A stretch of 64,000 bases of DNA from Paractinoplanes ferrugineus (lineage in GTDB: Bacteria > Actinomycetota > Actinomycetes > Mycobacteriales > Micromonosporaceae), in NCBI RefSeq assembly GCF_016862195.1, contig NZ_BOMM01000029.1, forward strand, positions 62,001-126,000, read 5' to 3'. The notes beneath the pieces were generated by a model. It was not told the origin of the DNA. It ran no database searches and saw nothing but the letters and a program-made list of their open reading frames with translations. Made by a program: the position numbers and the translations under genes. Positions 28,201 to 36,814 of the stretch are shown piece by piece. Within the stretch, counting starts at the first letter, position 1. Each line of letters begins with the position of its first letter.

Positions 28201-29280
28201 CTGGCCGGCCCAGCGGCTGCGCAGCTCCTCCAGCGGTCCCATGATCAAGGTCAGCGGCGTGCGGAACTCGTGGCTGACGTTGGAGAAGAAGGCGGTCTTG
28301 GCCCGGTCGAGCTCGGCCAGTTCCTCGGCCCGCCGCTGCTGGGTCTCGTAGTTACGGGCGCTGCCGATGCCGGCCGCCATGTGCCCGGCGGCCAGCTCGA
28401 CGAAGCCGCGATAAGCCTCGTCGAGCACGCGGTAGCGGTTGAGGCCGGCCACCATGAAGCCGTACGGGGCACCGCCCTGGCGCAGCAGCGGCACGAGCAG
28501 GGCCTGGGTCGGCGGTTCCGGCCAGTCACCGGCCGGCAGGTCGCCGGTCAGTTCCACCAGCGCGGTCTCGCCCCGGGCCGGCTCGCCGGCCGGCCAGGGT
28601 GGCATCTCGTGGCCGTCGACGCCGGTCGACGCGGCCAGCCGGACGGTGTCGCCGTCGAACAGGTAGGTCATCGTGAACGGCAGATCCCGCCGGTTGCGGC
28701 CGAGCTGGGCGGCGGCGAACGCCAGCACCTGGTGCTCGGTGCGGATCGCACTGGGGTCCGACCCGAGGTCCCGCAGCGTCGCCATCCGGCGCTCGCCGAT
28801 CACCCGCTCGGTCTCCTCGCTGACCACGCACAACATGCCGACCAGCACACCGTCGTCGGCGCGCAGCGGGCTGTAGGAGAACGTGTGGTAGCTCTCCTCG
28901 GGGTAGCCGGACCGCTCGACGAACAGCAGCAGCGCCTCGTCCCAGGTCGCCTGCCCGGTGGACAGCACGGTCTCGATGCGCGGCCCGATGTCGGCCCAGA
29001 TCTCGGCCCACACCTCGCCGGCCGGCCGGCCGAGCGCCCACGGGTATTTGCGGCCGAGGGTGTCGCGCCGGTAGGCGTCGTTGCAGAAGAAGGTCAGCTG
29101 CGGGCCCCACGCCATCCACATCGGGAACCGTGAGGACAACAGGATGCTGACGGCGGTCCGCAGGCTCTGCGGCCAGGCCCGCGGGGGCCCGAGCGGCGTC
29201 TGCTCCCACGCCACCTCGGCCAGTTGCCGTCCGACGTCTCCCCCACCGGCGAACACGTCGCCGCCAGCCGCCATCCCCAT
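25249..29280 (-). CDS. Multidomain hybrid: histidine kinase, receiver, SpoIIE phosphatase, RsbW-like kinase
   Basis: A 1343-residue protein. Order: PAS-like sensor (about 20-160), GAF (about 165-310), HisKA with phosphoacceptor His337 in FFSNVSHEFRTPL, HATPase (about 440-550; DTGIG, GSGIGLALV), receiver (596-710, Asp645 in SDVMMPGMDG, Lys697), PAS (about 720-845), GAF, SpoIIE/PP2C (about 990-1205; 'VGGDWYDTIPLG', 'VGDCVGHGLAAAAVMGQLRSA') and a second HATPase (about 1215-1335; 'AAGEACANAIEHGH', 'GRGLTLMRALMGEV'). It thus joins two-component signalling to partner switching in one chain. It lacks transmembrane segments and is presumably cytosolic. AAGGAG lies before the ATG. The STAS antagonist follows with a 4-nt overlap. 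Confidence 0.93.
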   Translation of the reverse strand: MGMAAGGDVFAGGGDVGRQLAEVAWEQTPLGPPRAWPQSLRTAVSILLSSRFPMWMAWGPQLTFFCNDAYRRDTLGRKYPWALGRPAGEVWAEIWADIGPRIETVLSTGQATWDEALLLFVERSGYPEESYHTFSYSPLRADDGVLVGMLCVVSEETERVIGERRMATLRDLGSDPSAIRTEHQVLAFAAAQLGRNRRDLPFTMTYLFDGDTVRLAASTGVDGHEMPPWPAGEPARGETALVELTGDLPAGDWPEPPTQALLVPLLRQGGAPYGFMVAGLNRYRVLDEAYRGFVELAAGHMAAGIGSARNYETQQRRAEELAELDRAKTAFFSNVSHEFRTPLTLIMGPLEELRSRWAGQDDAVRAELEVIHRNGLRLGKLVNTLLDFSRIEAGRMRAHDEPVDLAAATAELASVFRSAVERAGLRLQVDCPPLPGPVHLDRGMWEKVILNLLSNALKFTFDGGVRVTVGQDGDQAVVTVADTGIGVPPEEMPWLFERFHRIENARSRSNEGSGIGLALVKELVELQDGSITADSTFGVGTTFTIRLPLRAGRVPAAAGPVVSTGADSYVQEVLRWLPGDADTEAGMPAGPPSDVRVLVADDNADMRGYLTRLLRSAGHEVHAVGDGRHALDEARARTPDLIVSDVMMPGMDGLELVSALRADPRTAGTPVLLLSARAGPEASIEGLEAGADDYLVKPFSAAELLARVRANVELARLRNHHARWRTALIDSLQEAFFVCAEDGAVIEINPTFTDILGYGPEGLPYRPVHPWWPDPVEEPQRHQEVADAFTLLVGQTRGSYTIPVTHRDGHRLWVAAAFNRVREPETGRHVIVGTFRDVTAEHYAVQRDSALAALSVHLSEAESLTGAMRGALSSLQDLWQATEVYAVVFGDSDLPAVTTTGPGTSWAALTERQRHTLTVLRGKPLLTPVAEQTGITLEHPDGTMVLHVELAEKRSFTEQDQTLLALLAGRLGQGLHRMHQIDQQRETALELQRAILGPARLPAGFAVRYAPATRPLKVGGDWYDTIPLGDDRIGIVVGDCVGHGLAAAAVMGQLRSACRALLLQNTDPAHTLTALDRFAVQLPGALCATVFCGVLDPATGDLTYSSAGHPPAIVTHPDGATDLLDQGRSRPLGVRLRAPRPEAHYLVPARATLLLYTDGLVERRRQPLTTGIDRLADTMREGRADGIEELATDVMSGMAADAGYDDDVALLLYRHPGPLEIDFAAEPTTLYSVRSTLRGWLARCGVDPTTTQNVLVAAGEACANAIEHGHRHGPAGKIRLWASATAGHLHLTITDSGRWKTPQPAANPHRGRGLTLMRALMGEVTVTTGAAGTTIALQTRIPG

Positions 29281-29456
29281 CGCGCGAGCTTCTCCTTACC
29301 GAGGTTTCCGCGGTTCGTAGGATAGGCCCATCGGGATGAGCCCGCTCGGTCCGGCGTTTCGCGAACCGGCTAGTTGCTCAAGAACAAGTATTGACGGACA
29401 ATTCCTCGCCGGTACGGGCGCGACTCGTCGGACAGACTTTCGAAAGGCGGTGCCCG

Positions 29457-31079
29457 ATGCCTCTGCCCTGGGCAGCCGCACTGCACCGACTGTGGCGCGG
29501 GGTGTCCGCGCTCAACGACCGGGACGACCTCGCCGAGTTCGTGCTGCCGCCGCTGCTGGAGCTGCCGGGGGTGCGGGCCGTGTGGGGCCTGCGGCACACC
29601 GCCGACAACCGGATGCTGGCCTACCGGTGGGCCGGACCGCCGGTGACCGAGGCCGATCGCCCCGCCGCCGCGGCCGCCGCTTTCGGGCCGCAGTCGGTGG
29701 TGCCCGCCTTCGGGACGCTCGTCGCGCACGGGGCGGCCCGGGTGGTCCGGGCCCGTTTCGACCTTCCCGAGGACGTGTCCGGTTCGATCCTGGTCGCCGT
29801 CGACGACACCGCCGACCTCTCGGTCATCTCGGTGTGCCTCGGGCAGGTCGTCGAGGTGACCAGCGAAGCGGTCCGGCGGATCGCGTTGCACCGGGTCGAG
29901 CAGCGGCAGCAGATCCAGGACGCCCTGCTCGCCGAGGCCTCCCTGCAGATGGACGCCGTCCTGGACACCGCGCAGACCATGCAGCGGGTGGCCCGCATGA
30001 CGGTGCCGGCGATCGCCGAAGGATGCCTCGTCTACGAGTACGACGCCGGCAAACTGATCTTGCGCAGCGCCGTGCACGTCGACATGCGCCGTCTGAACGC
30101 CGCGCTCGCCGACCCGGCCGAGGCGGCCCGGTTCGTCGAGTTCGCCAGTGGCGTGGTCCTCGGCGGCGGGCCCTCCCGCCAGTGCGACAAGGCCGACGTG
30201 CAGGTGATGCGGGCCCGCGACCGGATCCTCGGCGTGCTGCTCTTCCTGTTCGACCGCGACGCCGACCGGGTACCGCCGGCCGAGTTCCTGCACGACGTGG
30301 CCTCCCGCGCGGCCATCGCCGTGGACAACAGCACCCTCTACGAGCAGCGGCGCCGCGAGGTCGCCGCCATGCAGCAGCATCTGCTGCCCAGCCGGCTGCC
30401 GGAGGTCGACGGCCTGGTGGTGGCCGCCTCCTACACCGTCGGCGACCAGGTCCTCGAGGTCGGCGGCGACTTCTACGACGTGGTGCTGCGCGAGGACGGC
30501 ACGATGGCCGCGCTGATCGGCGACGTGTGCGGCCGGGGCGTCGACGCGGCCGCGCTGACCGGCATGGCCCGGCACACCCTGGCCGCCCTGCTGCAGGACG
30601 GCGCGTCGCCGGTCCGGGCGATGAGCCGGCTCAACACGCGCCTGCGGCTGAACGGCTCCTGGCGGTTCGTCACCGCCGGGGTGGCCACCGTGCGCCCGGA
30701 CGGCGACGGGTTCGTCGTGGGCTGGACCTCGGCCGGGCATCCGGCCCCCGTCGTGCTGCGCCGCGACGGGCCGGCCGAACCGGGCCAGGGCGGCGGTTCG
30801 CCGCTCGGCATCCTGACCGAACCCCGGCTGGGCCGCTCCGAGCTGCGTCTCGCCGCCGGTGACACCCTGGTGATCTTCACCGATGGGCTCACCGAGAGCC
30901 GGAAACCGGGCGGCCGGATGTTCGAGGAGCGAGCATTCGGGGAAACGCTCGCCCGCCTGCGCGGATCCGCCGCGGACGCCGTGGTCAAGGAACTGAGCCT
31001 GGCCGCGGCCTCCTACGGCGGGGTGCGGGCGGACGACATCGCCGTGGTGGCGATCCAGGTCAGGGAGACAGCAAGTTGA
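29457..31079 (+). CDS. GAF-SpoIIE family protein phosphatase
   Basis: A 540-residue protein: an N-terminal GAF-like region, a helical linker, a second GAF (about 175-310) and a C-terminal PP2C/SpoIIE phosphatase ('MQQHLLPSRLPEVDGLVVAA', 'VGGDFYDVVLRED', 'IGDVCGRGVDAAALTGMARHTLAAL', 'IFTDGLTESR', 'ADDIAVVAI'). The metal-binding Asp residues are present. It would dephosphorylate a STAS protein. The ATG at 29457 follows AAAGGCGG; an in-frame start at 29391 gives a less plausible extension. The stop overlaps the next start (TTGA), so it is co-translated with the response regulator. Confidence 0.9.
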   Translation: MPLPWAAALHRLWRGVSALNDRDDLAEFVLPPLLELPGVRAVWGLRHTADNRMLAYRWAGPPVTEADRPAAAAAAFGPQSVVPAFGTLVAHGAARVVRARFDLPEDVSGSILVAVDDTADLSVISVCLGQVVEVTSEAVRRIALHRVEQRQQIQDALLAEASLQMDAVLDTAQTMQRVARMTVPAIAEGCLVYEYDAGKLILRSAVHVDMRRLNAALADPAEAARFVEFASGVVLGGGPSRQCDKADVQVMRARDRILGVLLFLFDRDADRVPPAEFLHDVASRAAIAVDNSTLYEQRRREVAAMQQHLLPSRLPEVDGLVVAASYTVGDQVLEVGGDFYDVVLREDGTMAALIGDVCGRGVDAAALTGMARHTLAALLQDGASPVRAMSRLNTRLRLNGSWRFVTAGVATVRPDGDGFVVGWTSAGHPAPVVLRRDGPAEPGQGGGSPLGILTEPRLGRSELRLAAGDTLVIFTDGLTESRKPGGRMFEERAFGETLARLRGSAADAVVKELSLAAASYGGVRADDIAVVAIQVRETAS

Positions 31080-31516
31080 TCTTTGTGGTGGAGGACTCGG
31101 ACTCCGACGTCGAGGCGATCGGCCGGGCCCTGGGCCGGTCGCACCCCGGCCTGGAGGTGGAGTTCTTCCGGTCCGGCGCCGAGGCGCTGCCCCGGCTCGC
31201 CCACGCCCACCCGCGGCTGATGCTGCTCGACCTCAACATGCCCGGCGAGAGCGGCCTCGACCTGATCCGCCAGGTGCGCGCCGACCCCGCCCTGGCCGGC
31301 CTCACCCTTGTCGTGTTCACCTCGTCGGAGGAGCCCGCCGAGGCCGACGCCTGCTACGCCGCCGGCGCCGACAGCTACATCTACAAGCCGCTGAACTTCG
31401 CGCTGTTCCAGAGCGTGCTCAGCCAGACCCTCGACTACTGGCTGAGCCGGCCCGCCTCCGGGAACGTCGCCCGCACCGTCGTGCCGCCGTCCGGGGAGTC
31501 GTCGGCCCAGACCTGA
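31076..31516 (+). CDS. Rcp1-like single-domain response regulator
   Basis: A 146-residue receiver with no output domain. Acidic pair 'VVEDSDSD', phosphoacceptor Asp in LLDLNMPGESG, Thr in 'VVFTSSEEP' and Lys in 'SYIYKPLN' are all present. The FTSS and YKP(L)N context resembles Rcp1-type regulators, which accept phosphate from phytochrome kinases. The TTG start overlaps the phosphatase stop and follows AGGGAGA. It is convergent with a bacteriophytochrome kinase gene, and their 3' ends overlap by 82 bp. It probably links that kinase to the phosphatase upstream. Confidence 0.88.
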   Translation: MIFVVEDSDSDVEAIGRALGRSHPGLEVEFFRSGAEALPRLAHAHPRLMLLDLNMPGESGLDLIRQVRADPALAGLTLVVFTSSEEPAEADACYAAGADSYIYKPLNFALFQSVLSQTLDYWLSRPASGNVARTVVPPSGESSAQT

Positions 31517-33663
31517 CCGCCGTGCCGCTCGACGATCCGCCGCACGATCGCGAGACCCGCGCCGGAGCCCTCCACCCCGGCCCCCGGGTGCAGCCGCCGG
31601 AACAGCTCGAACGCCTGCTCCCGCAGATGCGGCGGCATGCCGATGCCGTTGTCGCGCACAAACAGCGTCGCCGGCGCCTCCAGGCCGACCTCGACCCGCC
31701 GCGGCCCGTCCGCCCGGGCGTACTTGGCCGCGTTCACCAGCAGATTGACAAGCACCTGGTCGAGCAGCACCGGATCGGCGTCGAGCACCTCACCGGGCGC
31801 GGGCAATCCGACCTGCACGGCCATCTCGGTCAGGCGCGGTCCGGCGACCTCCATCGCTTCGCGTACGGCGTGCGCGAGGTCCACCGGTTCCCGGCGCAAT
31901 TCCGTACGCCCCAGCCGCGAGTAGTACAACAGCGAGTTCAGCAGCTCGTCCATCCGGGCGGCCAGCCGCTGGATCGACTCCAGCCGGCGCGCGGTGACCT
32001 CGTCGAGCCCGCCCGCGTCCTCGACGATGAACGTGGCGGTGTTCGCGATGCCCCGCAGTGGCTCCTTGAGGTCGTGCGCGGCCGCGTGCGCGAACGAGTC
32101 GAGGTCGATGTTGCTGCGGCTCAGCTCGGTGTTCAGCACGGTCAGCCGCTGCGCGTGGGCGGCCGCGATCCCCATGATCGCCCGGCCCAGCTCGACGGCC
32201 ATCGCCAGGTCCCCCGCCGACCACGGCATGCTGCGGCCGCGCACCGACGCCAGGAACACCGCGGTCGAGCCCCGCGGGGTCAGCCGGCGGCCGTGCGGGC
32301 CGAGCCGCACCGGCTCGTTCGGGTCGGTCGCCCACCGCCGGCCGACGGTCCGCTCCCCGCGCACCCACACCACGCAGTCGCCGGTGGTCCCGGTCGGCAG
32401 CACCAGCGCACCGGCCATGCCGGCGGCATAGCCGGCCAGCGCCGGCAGGTCCTCCCCCAGCCGGTCGCTGTGCCACGGCGTGCCCACGGTCTGCTCGGGC
32501 AGCGCGTCGAACAACGCCGCCACGGCCTCCTCGCCGAGCTCGGCGCCCTGCACCGCGATCTGCTCGCCGTCCCGCACGATCACCGTGTCGCAGTCGACCA
32601 CCTGGGTCAGCTCGGCCAGGTCCTGCGGCCACCGGACATCGGTGGTGATCCGCTCCAGCACCCGGGCGATCATCGTGCGCGACCGGTCCCGGGCCCACGT
32701 CTCGTCGTGCTCGCGCAACGCGGCCAGATGCAGCGACAACGCCACCCCGAAGAACTCGCAGGCCGCCCGCACCTGCGGGCTCAGCACCGTCTCGTCCCGC
32801 CCGTGACAGGCGATCAGCCCCCACAACCGGCCGCCGGACAGCAACGACACCGACATCGACGACCGCACCCCGATGTTGCGCAGGTATTCCAGATGGAACG
32901 GCGACACGGTGCGCAGGACCGACATGGACAGGTCGAGCGGTGGCTCGGCCGGCACCAGCCGGGCGGTCACGTCGTCCACGTCGGCGATGACCCGGATCCA
33001 GTTGCTCTCGTAGAGCCGGCGGGCCTGCGGCGGGATGTCGGTGGCCGGGAACCACAACCCCAGCCACTTCTCCCAGTCGTCCACCACGTCCTCGGCGATC
33101 ACCTCACCGGGCCCGTCGGCCGACTCGAACCGATAGGCGACCACCCGGTCGTAGCCGGTGATGGTCCGGATCTCGGTCACCGCCGCCCGGCACGCCGCAC
33201 CGACGGTCGCGGCCCGCTGCAACCGCATCAACGCCTGCCGGACCGGCCCGTAGAACGCCCCGAACTCCCGCGGCTGCCGGGCCGGCTCGAACTCCAGCAC
33301 CAGCTTGGCCCCCGACCGGTGCACGGTGACGTCGAACCGGCCCGCCGCCAGCTCCACCGGCATCATCGCGGTGTTGCCGGTGTCGGCGGCGGCCAACTCG
33401 GCGAGCGTCGCGAGCTGGGTGTCGCTGATCAGCCGGCCGACCGGCGCCCCGGCCAGCCCGGCCACCCCGAGAATGTCCTCGGCGTTCGCACTGACCACGG
33501 TGAGCCGCTCATCTTCCACGGCCACCAGCGCACCGTACGACTGGACGCCGCCGAGCAGATGGATCGGCTCGCGCACACAGGCCGCCAGGTCGAACGCCGC
33601 CCCGGCCTCCCGCTCCGCGGCCGCGACCCGCGCACTGACCCAACCGGGCGTTCCCTCGATCAC
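31435..33663 (-). CDS. Bacteriophytochrome histidine kinase
   Basis: A 742-residue red/far-red photoreceptor kinase. PAS (about 25-130), GAF (about 150-315), PHY (about 325-510), HisKA and HATPase follow. Cys29 (ACVREPIHLLG) matches the biliverdin-attaching Cys24 of Deinococcus BphP. PATDIPP (206-212) is the PASDIP motif, and His257 (SPFHLEYLRN) and His287 (LIACHG) match the chromophore-pocket histidines 260 and 290. 'PRGS' at 463-466 is the PHY tongue. The phosphoacceptor is His530 (AAAHDLKEPLRG); the ATPase has DNGIG and GSGAGLAIV. It starts at GTG (33663). No heme oxygenase is nearby, so biliverdin comes from elsewhere. Confidence 0.93.
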   Translation of the reverse strand: MIEGTPGWVSARVAAAEREAGAAFDLAACVREPIHLLGGVQSYGALVAVEDERLTVVSANAEDILGVAGLAGAPVGRLISDTQLATLAELAAADTGNTAMMPVELAAGRFDVTVHRSGAKLVLEFEPARQPREFGAFYGPVRQALMRLQRAATVGAACRAAVTEIRTITGYDRVVAYRFESADGPGEVIAEDVVDDWEKWLGLWFPATDIPPQARRLYESNWIRVIADVDDVTARLVPAEPPLDLSMSVLRTVSPFHLEYLRNIGVRSSMSVSLLSGGRLWGLIACHGRDETVLSPQVRAACEFFGVALSLHLAALREHDETWARDRSRTMIARVLERITTDVRWPQDLAELTQVVDCDTVIVRDGEQIAVQGAELGEEAVAALFDALPEQTVGTPWHSDRLGEDLPALAGYAAGMAGALVLPTGTTGDCVVWVRGERTVGRRWATDPNEPVRLGPHGRRLTPRGSTAVFLASVRGRSMPWSAGDLAMAVELGRAIMGIAAAHAQRLTVLNTELSRSNIDLDSFAHAAAHDLKEPLRGIANTATFIVEDAGGLDEVTARRLESIQRLAARMDELLNSLLYYSRLGRTELRREPVDLAHAVREAMEVAGPRLTEMAVQVGLPAPGEVLDADPVLLDQVLVNLLVNAAKYARADGPRRVEVGLEAPATLFVRDNGIGMPPHLREQAFELFRRLHPGAGVEGSGAGLAIVRRIVERHGGQVWADDSPDGGTTVRATFPEAGRLSQ

Positions 33664-33758
33664 GCCTGCGACCCTATCCGCTCGCCGGCCCCTCGGAGCC
33701 CGGAGCCGACTTGCCCCGCGAGCCGGGAAGCGCTGCTCACGAGTCGTGGACGAGGCCA

Positions 33759-33775
33759 CGATCGAGCCTCGATCG
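33759..33775. promoter_or_regulatory. Perfect 17-bp palindrome before the HelR-like gene
   Basis: CGATCGAG-C-CTCGATCG is a perfect palindrome. A second inverted repeat, TCGTGG (33744-33749) with CCACGA (33756-33761), abuts it. They lie about 115-145 bp before the HelR-like start. They could be a regulator site or attenuating hairpins. Confidence 0.45.
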
Positions 33776-33816
33776 CAAGGCGGTGAGACCCTTCTCTCCA
33801 CCGCCGGCGCTACCGG

Positions 33817-33843
33817 TTGACCAGGGGAAACTGCCCCTAAGCT
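33817..33843 (+). promoter_or_regulatory. Candidate promoter with operator-like repeat
   Basis: TTGACC (33817-33822) and TAAGCT (33838-33843) are 15 bp apart, a short spacer. An inverted repeat AGGGG-N6-CCCCT (33823-33838) fills the spacer, the usual place for a repressor site. Confidence 0.4.
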
Positions 33844-33889
33844 GGCGGCCGGAAAGCTCTGGTCCGATCCCGATCCGAGGATTTGTCGA

Positions 33890-35984
33890 ATGCGCCGGAA
33901 TTCTGCCCTGGACAATGGCGTGGCCTCCGCCGCGATCAGCGAGGAACAGGAGTTTCTCGATCGGGCCACGGTCCGGCGCGACGAGCTTGCCGACCACCTG
34001 CGGGCCGAGCTCTCGGCGCAAGCGCTCGACGCGTTGGCGCGGGCTCGGATGCGCGGGCTCCGCCAGCAGTACGAGGAACTGAGCCGGGCCACCGAGGGGC
34101 TGGTCTTCGGCCGCCTCGACAGCCTCGACGGCACGGTGCGGCGCATCGGCCGGGTCAGTCTGCGGGGCGACGGGACCGACGAGCCGTTGCTGGTGGACTG
34201 GCGCGCCCCCGCGGCCCGGCCGTTCTTCACCGCGACGGCTGTCGACCCGCAAGGTCTGGCCCGGCGCCGGCACATCCGCACGACGGGAGCGGACGTCGTC
34301 GTCGTGGACGACGAGCCGCTCGACGGGACCAGCACGACGGATCTCGTCGGCGAGGGTGCCCTCCTGGCCGCCCTGGACCAGCGGCGCACCGGCCGGATGT
34401 CGACCGCGATCGCCACGCTGCAACGCGAACAGGACGACATCATCCGGGCCGAGGCCACCGGCCCGCTGATCGTTCAGGGCGGCCCCGGCACCGGCAAGAC
34501 CGTGGTGGCCCTGCACCGCGTCGCCTACCTGCTCTTCACCCACCGGCCGATGGCCGAGCAGGCGGTCCTGGTCCTGGGCCCGTCCCCGCGGTTCCTTGAC
34601 TACATCGGCCAGGTGCTGCCCGCGCTCGGCGAGACCGCTGTCGTCGCGGCGACCTGCGACACCCTGCTGCCCGGGATCAGCGTGGGCCGAACCGAAAGCC
34701 GTCCGCTCGCCGAGCTCAAGGGCCGCGCCCTCTGGCAATCCGCACTCGAGAACTACGTTGCGTCGCTGCTCCCCCGGGCCCGAGACCTCAGGCTGCGGTG
34801 GGCGGGCGAGTTCTACGTCATCCCCGCCGCGGCCGTGACCCAGGTGCTCACGGCGGTGCGCGGACGGCCGTACCATCAGGCTCGCCGGGTCTTCGCCGAG
34901 CAGCTGCACCACATCCTCGCCGAAACCGTCGCCGAACAGCGCGAAGCGCTGATGAACCAGATGGAGGAGGGCTTCGAGGACATCCTCGCCGGCGTCGACC
35001 GGAGCATGCGGTACGACCCCGGGGCCACCACCGGCGGCGACGACACCGGGCTGCTCTGCGAGGAAGAGGTGGCGGACCTCCGCCGGCGCATCGCGGAGAA
35101 CGCGGCCATCGCCCGGTTCGTCGAGGCCTGGTGGCCGACCCTGGATGCCGGGACGCTGCTGAGCGAGCTCCTGACCGACGGTGACCGGCTGGCCCGGTTC
35201 GCCCCGCAGCTGTCCGCCGAAGAGATCGCCGCCGTCGTGGCCGAGCCCGCGCCGTGGGCGTCGAGTGACATCCCCCCTGCTGGACGCCGTCGCCGAGCTG
35301 CTCGGCGCCGCCGAAACCCCGCGGCCGGGCGGGTCCGTCGCCGACCACGCCCGTCGGCAGCGCGGCTGGGTATACGGCCACGTCGCCGTCGACGAGGCGC
35401 AGGAACTCTCCGAGATGCAGTGGCACATGGTCGTCCGGCGGTGCCCCAGCCGCTCCATCACCGCGGTCGGCGACATCGACCAGGCCGAGGCGGCGCACCG
35501 GCACACCAGCTGGGCCCAGGCGGTGCGGGCCGTCCTCGGCGACCGCTGGACCCCGGCGGAACTGACCATCTGCTACCGGACGCCGCGCGAGGTCATAGAA
35601 CTCACCGAACCGGTCCTGCGGCAGGCCGGCAGCAACAACACGCCACCCCGGGCCGTACGCGCTTCCGGGATCTCTCCCTGGCAGCGCACCGTCACGTCGG
35701 CCCAACTCGGCAACGCAGCCGCCGAAGCCGTACGCGAATTGCGTGAGCGGTGGCACGGCGGCACAGTCGGCGTCATCGCACCGGCCAGCCGCCTCACCGA
35801 ACTCCGGGCCGTGCTGAACGACCACGTGCCGGTGCTGTCCGCGGCCCAGTCCAAGGGCATGGAATGGGACGCGACCCTCCTCGTCGACCCCGAGGGCATC
35901 ACCGCCGAACCACGCGGCTGGAACGGCCTCTACGTCGCACTCACCCGCTGCACCCAGGAACTCGGACAACTGCGGCTCGCCTAG
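33890..35984 (+). pseudogene. HelR/HelD-like RNA polymerase-recycling ATPase, frameshifted
   Basis: UvrD/Rep-like ATPase of the HelD/HelR group, which removes stalled RNA polymerase from DNA; HelR of Streptomyces also gives rifamycin tolerance. The first frame (33890 to about 35270) has the coiled-coil N-terminus, 'VDWRAPAARPFF' and Walker A GGPGTGKT. The second frame (about 35273-35984) continues the same protein: 'VAVDEAQELSEMQW' (Walker B), 'AVGDIDQAEAAHRHTSW', 'YRTPREVIELTEPVLR', 'SKGMEWDATLLVDPEGI', 'YVALTRCTQEL'. The switch lies at a run of six C at 35272-35277; five C restore one frame of about 698 residues (ASSDIPLLDAVAELL). So one extra C breaks the gene, or it is a sequencing error. 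GAGGA precedes the ATG. Confidence 0.85.
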
Positions 35985-36008
35985 TTCTTCTCGGGTCGCG
36001 AGTGTTCC

Positions 36009-36480
36009 GTGCCTGGTGCTGTCCGGTCCGAGGTCGATGAGCTCAGCCAGGAGATCGCCTCGCGTCCGCAGTCGCGCCGACCGGTCCAGCCCACGATCTC
36101 GAGAGCCACCCCGCGGCCGCCCGGCGAGTTCGATGGCACTTCTATCCCGAGCACAACAGGCAGCCCACGACATCGCGGGAGGGCATCTGCCTCATCGTCT
36201 GCGCCGCGGCGATCACGTTGTTCGACCAGGACACCGACTCGCTCGAGCTCACTCTCCAAGTCGGTTGGTGCCCGCAACTGGCGGTAAGCGCCGCCGTGGA
36301 GGTGGCCTGCTGGTGTCCCCAGGACCACAACATCCACCAGGTCCGCGAGCGCAGCCGCTCGGCGACGAACGGAACCGAGTTGGTGAAAGGCTTTACCGCT
36401 GGGACCGCGATCGAGGAAGGCGCGATCTGGCAGGTGATGCCGACCGGAGCGGCGCTCAGCCAGGTGGCGCACTCTTCTCC
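36009..36480 (+). pseudogene. Remnant of an unknown gene
   Basis: From about 36041 a frame with strong coding codon use and no proper start runs through 'RWHFYPEHNRQPT', 'EGICLIVCAAAITLFDQD', 'LTLQVGWCPQLAVSAAVEVA' and 'CWCPQDHNIHQVRER', then degrades after about 36480. A GTG at 36009 opens a plausible N-terminus in another frame (RSEVDELSQEIASR), so one or more frameshifts are likely. The protein family was not recognised. Together with the reversed fragment beside it, this makes the 830-bp stretch 35985-36814 decayed sequence. Confidence 0.45.
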
Positions 36481-36638
36481 GACGGTCGTTCAATCGACAA
36501 AGCCGTCAAGGAAACCTCCACGATCTCCTCCCAGGCCGGATCGAGCATCGGCTCGGTGTCGTGCAACTCGAGCCGGAACGGAACCCACCTGGTGTGCGTG
36601 CCGATCTGAAGCTGCCGGCGGGAGCCCGGTCGCGCCAT
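36456..36638 (-). pseudogene. Short fragment of an unknown gene
   Basis: Sixty codons with coding-like composition ('TRWVPFRLELHDTEPMLDPAWEEIVEVSL') in an otherwise non-coding stretch. The sequence before it on this strand is broken by stops, and the end overlaps the opposite-strand remnant. It looks like a truncated piece of a conserved hypothetical gene. Confidence 0.35.
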
Positions 36639-36814
36639 CCTCGCTCGACGTCAATCCGCCTCGTTATCGCGGTGGTTCGGCAAGACTGTTCGGCGCATGT
36701 CACGCGCACATCGTCCGGCGGCCACCATGATCACCTCATGAAGGTACGGTGGGCCGCCGATCACTGCGGCACGGTCGAGCCGCGCGGTGATGGCTCGCGT
36801 GGAGAAGGAGTCCG

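Noticed and set aside
25240..29133. A 1297-residue open frame opposite the hybrid kinase
   Set aside because: It is the antisense shadow of a GC-rich gene: repetitive Gly/Val/Glu composition, no domains, and the opposite frame has full catalytic motifs.
31522..33786. A 754-residue frame opposite the phytochrome gene
   Set aside because: Low-complexity antisense shadow; the phytochrome frame has every expected motif.
35981..36493. A 170-residue minus-strand frame in the decay zone
   Set aside because: The plus-strand remnant has better codon use and conserved-looking segments; this one is its shadow.
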